From Glyphotaelius pellucidus (taxonomy: Eukaryota > Arthropoda > Insecta > Trichoptera > Limnephilidae): a DNA stretch of 64,000 nt. The stretch covers positions 25,814,001 through 25,878,000 of the forward strand of contig OW386542.1 in assembly GCA_936435175.1 (NCBI GenBank), given 5' to 3'. Below are positions 47,001 through 56,400 of this stretch, in pieces. Made by a program: the position numbers and the translations under genes. The notes under the pieces are model-generated. The model ran no database searches, was not told the DNA's origin, and was given only the letters and a program-made list of their open reading frames with translations. Position 1 is the stretch's first letter. Each line of letters begins with the position of its first letter.

Positions 47001-50000
47001 TCGGAGCATACTTTGCGATTTTTTTCTGTCGAGGGAATTTCATATAATTTGCATTTCAGCGTGGAACGTATCTAGATATTATCTTAAAAAATAACATATT
47101 TTTTTAAGGGCTTAAAAACTTCAAATGTTTAAGGGAAATATGTAAGAAATCTGTAGAAATTCGGATAGCGGCGGCTTAAGGCGAAAATTAATACTGAATC
47201 ACAATTTTCCATCAATCATTTAATCAAATCGGTTTAAATTTAAAAAAAAAATTAACATGTGTTTGATAAATGGCAGTTTTTCCTACCGTTTTCTTTGAGT
47301 ACAATTAAAATAAAATGGTTAATTACTTAAACGTAAACTACTAAATAAATGTGTTTCTTCGTTAGAAATGGATGAACGCAAATAAGAAACATTTTAAATA
47401 CTGTATATTTTGAAGTGAAAACTTCTTTAGCACCGTTATGATTTTTAAACTTGATGAAACGAAAAGGGACTAAAAACTTAAAAGAGACAAACACATATAT
47501 CTACAGGATTTAGCATGCGATAGAATGAGATAGACTAATCTCCTATTACGTTATTACGTACGATACCTTAATTCCAATTTTCCTGAGCTTTATAAATAAC
47601 TATTAGACAACTTCAGTTGTCCCTTTTCCAACTGTCCCTTGAAGTTTAATATTTTTTAACTTCTTCAATAACCGTTAATTCACTACGTGACGCTATTTAT
47701 TAACCCGTTTAATCACAGGAGACCAAATTTTTCCCAGCTCACATAGGTCTCATAAATCGTTGTATCCCCTTGCTGCCGTGGTGAAAAAATGATCTAAAAA
47801 AAGAAATGATCTATATATAGAAAAGAGAAAACTCCACGATTTACGTTCAAATCTAGAATTTAACCATAGAAAAATTTAAATGTGCACCTCTACGAAACCA
47901 AAGTTTCTGATAGCAATTTGAGAAAAAATTATAAAATTTCGAGAATTTTTTAATATTATTTTTTTATGAAACGACAAAACGTGAGGAGATAATAACGTTT
48001 ATTTTACATTTGCCTAATAAAATATGTGTGTGTGTTTTTCTTTTTTTCATTATCAGTAATTTTAGATAGAAAAAACGTAAGGTGAGCCATTTTTAAAAAC
48101 TTTTATACGTTTGTATTAAAAATTCCAATATTTCAAAATTATGACACTCGTGAACGTATTTCATCACCTTAGAAAAACAGTTTTTGGTTTTTGGATATGT
48201 TCAGAAATTCCGTTTATCTGAATTTTATTTGCAAAGCGGAAATATTGACCTTTGATTTCTGAGGGGAATGGAAATAAATTACTCTGTGAACGCCACTATT
48301 TAATCAAACATGTCGATTACGGTTCGTCGCGGTAAAAGTATAATGAAAATGAATACATTTTTTAATTATTATTAAGGAGGGGTTGTTTAAAAAAATTGAA
48401 TAATTTATCAAATATTTGAAGTTAATTTTTACGTTCTGTTAATTTTGTTTTTTGAAGCAACTGGCCTATAATGATATAATAAAAGAACTTACACAGAAGC
48501 GAAAATTAACTTCAAATGTTTGATGAATGGTTGAAATTTTTAACAACCGTCCTTAGGGATTTATTTTCAATAAAAAATATATATATACCTATATATTATT
48601 AAAATTTTTTATTTTATTTATATATGTTTCGACTTTACTTTTTACCATCGGACTTATGTCCAATTTACAAAATAATTAGCACGGAATTAGAATAAAAATG
48701 TATACTATAAGTTTAGTAAAGGAAGGTGTAGGAAAACAAAGACAAAGAAAACATAAGACAATAGAAGTTAATTCACAATAAAAACATAATTTACACTTGT
48801 ACCAAAAAAATATGATCTTCTTTGAACGGTGACCGGACAACTCGGAATGAAACCAACTCAGAACCATCTCAGATAAGTCATTTAGAGTAATAAAAAAATA
48901 AATTTAAAAAATAGTTTAAATAGGTTACGTTAGGTTAGGGTTATCGGCTTATTTAAAATTATATTTTTTACAGCTTTTAATGACTTTTCAAGGAGGTGTT
49001 GAGTTGACTTTATTCTTAGTTGGCATGGAACCTCTTTGAACAGTCTACACGTTCTGGACCTTGATAAATATAATCCACAGTTAGTTGAATGTTAATTGAT
49101 GAAGAGCAATTCATTATTTATCAACCTTCACACAGTACGAAATATAATATATAATGTCAAACCATTGCTTGTGTATATTTTATTTATTGACGTGTTTATT
49201 TTCTTTTATTTCAGAACAAGATGAGTGTCAAATAATCGTCAAATTCTTCAAATTCCACAAATGCTACGACTTGATACCGACGTCTGCCAAGCTGGTTGTG
49301 TTCGATACACAACTCCTGGTCAAGAAGGCCTTCTTTGCCCTCGTCTACAATGGTAAATTTCAACAGCTTAAATAATGCCATAACGTAACAATTGTCTCAT
49401 ATTATCATTTTATTATAGTCACAAAACCATACCACAATTGCTTATATTTTACGAATTTTGAATTGCACTACAATATTTTATATTTTATTAATGTTTTTGT
49501 AAAATATAATTCCAATGAAAGTATTTGTGTATCGTTGGAATTGTAATTTATAAGACACTTGTCAAAATGTTCTTCTGGTTCTCTTTTGACTGGTAAATGT
49601 AGATTAACATTTTATTTATGTATTTTACCTTTGCTGTCATTCCAATTGTTGCTAAAGAATAGAAATAATCAAAATGAAGTGCCTACCTAATTTAATTTAT
49701 TCTTTCAAACCCATTTTTTTATTAACACTAGATTTCAACTAAATAAAGGAATATTAAATTAAAATGATCTTACGATCTTTACGCTTCATTGCATAATTAC
49801 CCCATTGAGTTTGCGATAACTATGTAGGTACTCGTAGTAATGGAATTTAATTAAATTTGTTTTTAAAGTTTTAAAGAATTTTAAAGCGATGTATCATTGA
49901 TAAAGAGTGGAGCAATTGTAATAAATTGACCACCTAAGGCGATAGTGAAGGCATGTTTTGAATTAAACTTATTGTGTAATAAAAAGCGAATGCATGTTTT

Positions 50001-50399
50001 GAAATAAATTTTACGACCCTTTCCGCTTGCTGTAAAATTTAGGTCATGAATATTACATATGTATGTATGTTGTACGGAGAAGAATGATTCCCTCATTTTC
50101 CCACCACCTTTTTCTGGAAAATCCCCCACCTTCCCTATCGGGATAATAATATACCCCCACGGTGAGCGCATCATCGTGTCCCGAATGTGAAAATGATAAT
50201 AAAAAAACTCGGTCGACTTATCAATAATTCATTTTCTGATCCATCGTGTTCAGATCGTATTAGGCACTCGAAAGGGATGAAGCGCCAATGATATAAACTG
50301 AAGGAAAAACATAACCTTTTCTATTCTTGTAGAAACATTAAAATCGCATTATTTGTTGACTGATGTCTGATTTTTTTTTCAATGACAGAAAAATATTAA

Positions 50400-50480
<81 letters not shown>

Positions 50481-53400
50481 AGAAAAATATTGTACATAAT
50501 TAGCTTGGTTTATATGTCATTTTCATAACAATTTTAGTTTTATTATGAAGTTAACAACTCTTGATGATGATAGCTTGTCATTATTTTTCCATTAGTTAAC
50601 TGTTTATGAATACAAGTATAAATAACGTAATGAAGACTGAAAAACTTAATATAACGACCTTTAGAGCCCAGGAGTTAACATGGACCCAGGAGTCGAGGTT
50701 GCAAAGGTCCGAAAGTGCAAATACATTGATTTAAAATTTGTTAAACATGCACCTCTAACCAGGTGGAGTAAATTCTCAGTATCGCCGTGGTGATAGGTCG
50801 CTGTTCAGAATAGACTTTAATGTTGCTTGTAATGGCTTTAGCTGTTAAGTGATCAAATCAGAATAACATGGTACCCTCGTCATTCCCCTTTCCCATACTC
50901 TTCTCCTTCCTTTATCCTCATAAAATTACCCAAAATGGGGACGATTTTGTTTCATTGGCTCTGGGCAGTTAAAACTCTTGCGCCGTATTGCATAAACTCA
51001 TTATCTACTCATTCACCGTATCACCACTCTTGCACAACCAGTTGGGCTACCATAGTTTTTGTGTGAGTGAGCCGCCATCCAAAGCTATGCATTTCACAGG
51101 TTGGCAGAGTGGCACATGTCGATGCCCACCTGGTGAGGGGCCCTCCAGAGAGCTATACGTTTGGTTTGGTGTCCCAGGTGGTTGTGCCAAAGTAGTGTCC
51201 TGGTAGATATAGAGCACTTAGAGAAATACATTATTTTTTATCACAAATAACACTAAATTTTCTCTGAACCTGATTTACATTTGCATTACCATTATTGGCT
51301 CATTTTCATACACTTCAAGGGCGTTTCCGTACATAACAATCAGAGTACCTATAATAGGGGTATAGTCTAGTCTGGTCTCTACAGCTATACCTCTCCATTC
51401 ATTGTGATGCCTCATATCTATAATTAACACATTCATCTATATTTTCTGTTTAATAAGATGTGGCGAAATAGCAAATTATATTCCAATAATATATTCTGAC
51501 CCTTTTCCAACTTTCCATAATTTAACAAAATGTTTTATAATTAAAGTGCGGTATTGCGTATGTGTTTATGTAATTTGTGAAACTATTTCGGCGACAATTT
51601 TTTGCTAATTTGGCACTCATGGATACACTAGATAAATTGGTAAAACATTTGCTAGGTTGCGAAAACCTCCGAGTTCGAATCCTGGATCCTCCATTTATTT
51701 TTAATGTATAAATAATTTATTATGGTATATATACACCCATTGAATTTTAACAATAATTGCAACTAATAACTATAACGTGTGTGCGAAAAAAATAAGGCAA
51801 TGAGTCAAAAAAATTTCTCATGAAATGAGTTACACTCAATATTTCGTTCTTTCTTTGGTGAAAGTCCTTGGTATTAAATGTTTTGTCTCATTTACTATAC
51901 TTAACATTAAATTCATAATAATTAATAATATTTTCACAACTTTTTATCTGTATTAAGATATTTTGCTGTGCAACAACACTGTATGTAGGTAGACAAAAAA
52001 CGGGTTTGATTCTGTTTGGTTTAGGAGTGCGTGCGGCTCCACTGTGGGACTCGGAGAGGCAAGAGTTTGTTGGGATGCTGACCATAACCGACTTCATCAA
52101 GATACTCCAGATGTACTATAAGAGCCCCAACGTGACGATGGAGGAATTGGAGGAGCACAAACTGGAGACATGGAGGAGTAAGTTCATTTCCATTTTTATT
52201 TCTGGTCAAATAGGCAATGGAGAGAATTCTTTGGTCCGCGAGACTCTGTCCCCTGCTTATTTGGGAGATGGTGTTATTGTGTTTGAAGTTCACGGTGTAC
52301 ATCATTCTTTTAGGATCTGGTTGTTATAAGAATGTTTGCAAAATTGTAAGTATTCATTTGTATCCTGACTGTTTAAGACACGAGAAGATTCCTAGTACAT
52401 ATACTGCATGTAACTATTATATGTTATGCACCTATATGTTGGGAAAAGAGTGTCAGGATAGTGTATGACGCACAAGTATGTATATATAAATATAAATTGT
52501 AAGTATTCATTTGTATCCTGACTGTTTAAGACACGAGAAGATTCCTAGTACATATACTGCATGTAACTATTATATGTTATGCACCTATATGTTGGGAAAA
52601 GAGTGTCAGGATAGTGTATGACGCACAAGTATGTATATATAAATATAAATTGTAAGTATTCATTTGTATCCTGACTGTTTAAGACATGAGAAGATTCCTA
52701 GTACATATACTGCATGTAACTATTATATGTTATGCACCTATATGTTGGGAAAAGAGTGTCAGGATAGTGTATGACGCACAAGTATGTATATATAAATATA
52801 AATTGTAAGTATTCATTTGTATCCTGACTGTTCAAGACACGAGAAGATTCCTAGTACATATACTGCATGTAACTATTATATGTTATGCACCTATATGTTG
52901 GGAAAAGAGTGTCAGGATAGTGTATGACGCACAAGTATGTATATATAAATATAAATTGTAAGTATTCATTTGTATCCTGACTGTTTAAGACACGAGAAGA
53001 TTCCTAGTACATATACTGCATGTAACTATTATATGTTATGCACCTATATGTTGGGAAAAGAGTGTCAGGATAGTGTATGACGCACAAGTATGTATATATA
53101 AATATAAATTTGGGAAAGCCCTAGGAATGGTCTGACACAATCAAGTGAATCAAATTCTTAGGTCGGCTTACTTCAAGAGTCGAAACAACAAAAGAATATA
53201 AATAAATTCATCATTTCTGCCTACCCTGTGGAAAAATAACTGCATTGTTAGTTTTATTAAATGAATCCGTGCATTTAGAAATTTCTATTATGTGCGGCAC
53301 ATCAGCCATAAAGATTATAGAATTTACACCAATTTTTGTGATTGAATCATTTTCAATTGTTATGGCTGAACGCTAGGGGCCGGAACCCTGCAATCGCACT

Positions 53401-56400
53401 ATTGAAGAATTGCCTGTGCAAGGTATGAAGCACTGCAATTGCAGTTTCGACTTTGTGTTTTCATTTTGGCTTCGGATATTACCTCTACTAGGTTAGTTAA
53501 AGATAAAAATAAAATTGTCACTTTATCAACTAGGGTTGACTTTAACAAAAAATATTTTGATCTTGAAGTTAGACATTTTATACTAAAAGCCACCTCAAAT
53601 TATAAATATATTGACAATACCATGTGTGTATATTACAATATATATATTACCTTTCTCATAATTCAGATTTAATATTGACTGTTTGGCTATATTTGACTAG
53701 CAAGTACCTAAATTACACACGTATAAGTAATACATACTTATTATTATTAAATTATTTTCTATTATACTTTCCAGAAGTTCTCAAGGGTTCTATAATCCCG
53801 CTGGTATCCATTGCGCCGGACTCATCTCTGTACGACGCTATCAGGATGTTGATCACCAACCGAATCCATCGCCTGCCTGTCATTGACCCAACCACTGGAA
53901 ATGTCCTGTACATTCTAACTCACAAGCGCATTCTAAGATTCCTATTCTTATATGTAAGTTATTAAGATTTGTATTTCATTTTATATTTTTTCAATAATAA
54001 TAATAATAATAATAATTGGACAATTTATAGAGCGCCGTTTTTGTGAAAAATCACCTCAAGGGCGCTCAAGGGCGCTTCAACCCATTTGTCAAGACGGGAA
54101 AAATTTATTTGATCTCAGAATTGAAAAATCTCTTGATGGGTAATCCATTTGTAATCAATCAAAAACTGAATGAGCATTTTTATGGTCAGTTGTTCAGTCA
54201 ATTATACAGTCAAGAGTCAATTGCAGAAGTAGTAGAGTTAGTCGAGGGCACTTGCTGTTTGTAGAGTCAGCAGGTCCGGACTATTATAATATTTATCAGT
54301 TCTGTCCGAATGTCCAGCTTACGAGAGGCCATCACAGCTCTGGCTTCTACAGATTTATCATTCCGACTCCTGTTAATCATAATCTGATGTGATTGGATTT
54401 TTGGGGAGAACACAATCATCCGCGCTTCAGGGAAATTTTAACTATGTCAAAGTATTAGCTAATTCTGCAACACACCTCTGCATTACCAGGATAGGTATTC
54501 CAAGAGTCTCATTAGCTTTGTAAACATTTCCTGCAGCTGACACACACCTATGTGATTTGGAAAGTCAGGCCCAGAGTGCGGCAGACATATAACTGTCTGA
54601 TCGATGGGCACTCAAGATTCAAATCAAAATTTCGCAATTTGTACGGGTCAGATGGTACTCAACCCGGTTTTAAAATGTGAATGATTATTTATTCCATTGA
54701 CAACGGATGTTGAAATTAGTATTCAAGAAGAATATATCTTTTCTTGATCCAGATACGTGAAAACACAAAGTCCCCAATTCTCGGCAGCGCTGATATCCGA
54801 ACCGTATTCGAAATTCCGTAACCGAATCCGAATGGTCGATAAGTACCTATTATCTCTCTATCGGTTTTTTTTTGTTTTTTTTTTTATGTGACACCCTGTC
54901 TGTAAAGTGTAAAACAGGGGAATCATGTCATCACCCAGTTGGGCAGCTTTTTGAGGCTGGAGGAAGGATTTTATTAATGCATGTCGCTCGTTCCCATACA
55001 AGCCGACTTACATAAAAACAAAGCGAGGAAATATCCCGTTTTCATGAAGCCATCGTCAACTGTGAACGGACGTTCCGCTCGTGTCCGTCAAGTTTCATGC
55101 ACAAGCATTGCTGCACCGGGGTTCAATGCTAGAAGCTGCAGGCTCCGTTAAAATATCTATAGAACAGACAGCATGCCTTCATTGTACATTAGAGATGGCA
55201 ATCGGTCTGTTACCAATGGATTGTCAATCTGACGGTCCTTCTTAGTATCAAGTAGGTTTATCAAGAATTTTGGCACCCAAATTCAATTATTGGGCATTCT
55301 TGAGATTTGTATAGGATTAGCAGATGGTCACTATTGAAGAATGTGCTAACCACACATAGTGCCCAATCATCGATCGTCATTAGTGCAAATATTATCTCTA
55401 AATAACGTGCCTTTTAGGTTGCAGTAGTAGCTAAACCAAAACCTCGGATCTGGTAAGAAATGGCAGACTGCATCACATCACATCTGTGATGAATGACTTC
55501 ATTCCATCAATGCTTAAATTAAGTAGTGTGGTATCTTAGCCATGGTTCAGCTGTAAATGACCCTCAAATAAATGAATCTCAATTATTAGAAAGTATTACA
55601 GCAAAAGGGCAAAGAAATGAAAAACTTGCCCATTTCAAGAAATGTTTTGTAATTAATGGTAGATTTACCAGGGTGACACTGGGAATATCTTCCGCTCGGG
55701 TGCAAAGTTTGTTTGTATATTGCACATAATATTTTTACAACAATAGGGAATAATTGTATTGTATGTACTTATTTGCAGATAAATGAGCTACCAAAGCCTG
55801 CCTATATGCACTCTAAGCTGCGAGACTTAAACATCGGAACATTGGAAAACATTGAGACTGCCGATGAACAAACATCCATTATCGATGCTCTGAAGAAATT
55901 CGTGACCCGTCGCGTATCAGCGTTGCCCCTAATCGATGCTGAAGGAAAACTCAAAGACATCTACGCCAAATTTGATGTCATTGTAAGTATTAAAATATTA
56001 TTTCCTCCTAAAAGTCTTTCCGTCTATCGTTGTACAAATTATGTACATTAACAGGTTGACTGCTCACAATTTTGTTCAAGAATTAAAGCTCCGAAGCAAA
56101 GCCTGAATTATATATTTCTTTGTTTTCCCTCTGCACTCCACGTCGGGATGATAAGATGCATCATTTTTTTTCTTGACAAGAAAAATTTACGAAGATGTAA
56201 AGATTGTATTGTAGGTGTAAATTTGTTGCCAATCGAATAAGATTAATTTTTGTAAGCTACGAACATTTTTTATGCTGCTCATCCCATAAAATCCTGATGA
56301 AAAGAAAATATGTTTCTATTGTGCCTGTCGGTTACGGTTCATCGGGTACAATTTTTTCACTGCCGATAGACACTTCCGGCACTCTAACTAAACTAACTAA

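Noticed and set aside
52343..53109. CRISPR-like array
   Set aside because: Units are contiguous 153-bp tandem repeats without unique spacers, in a eukaryotic intron.
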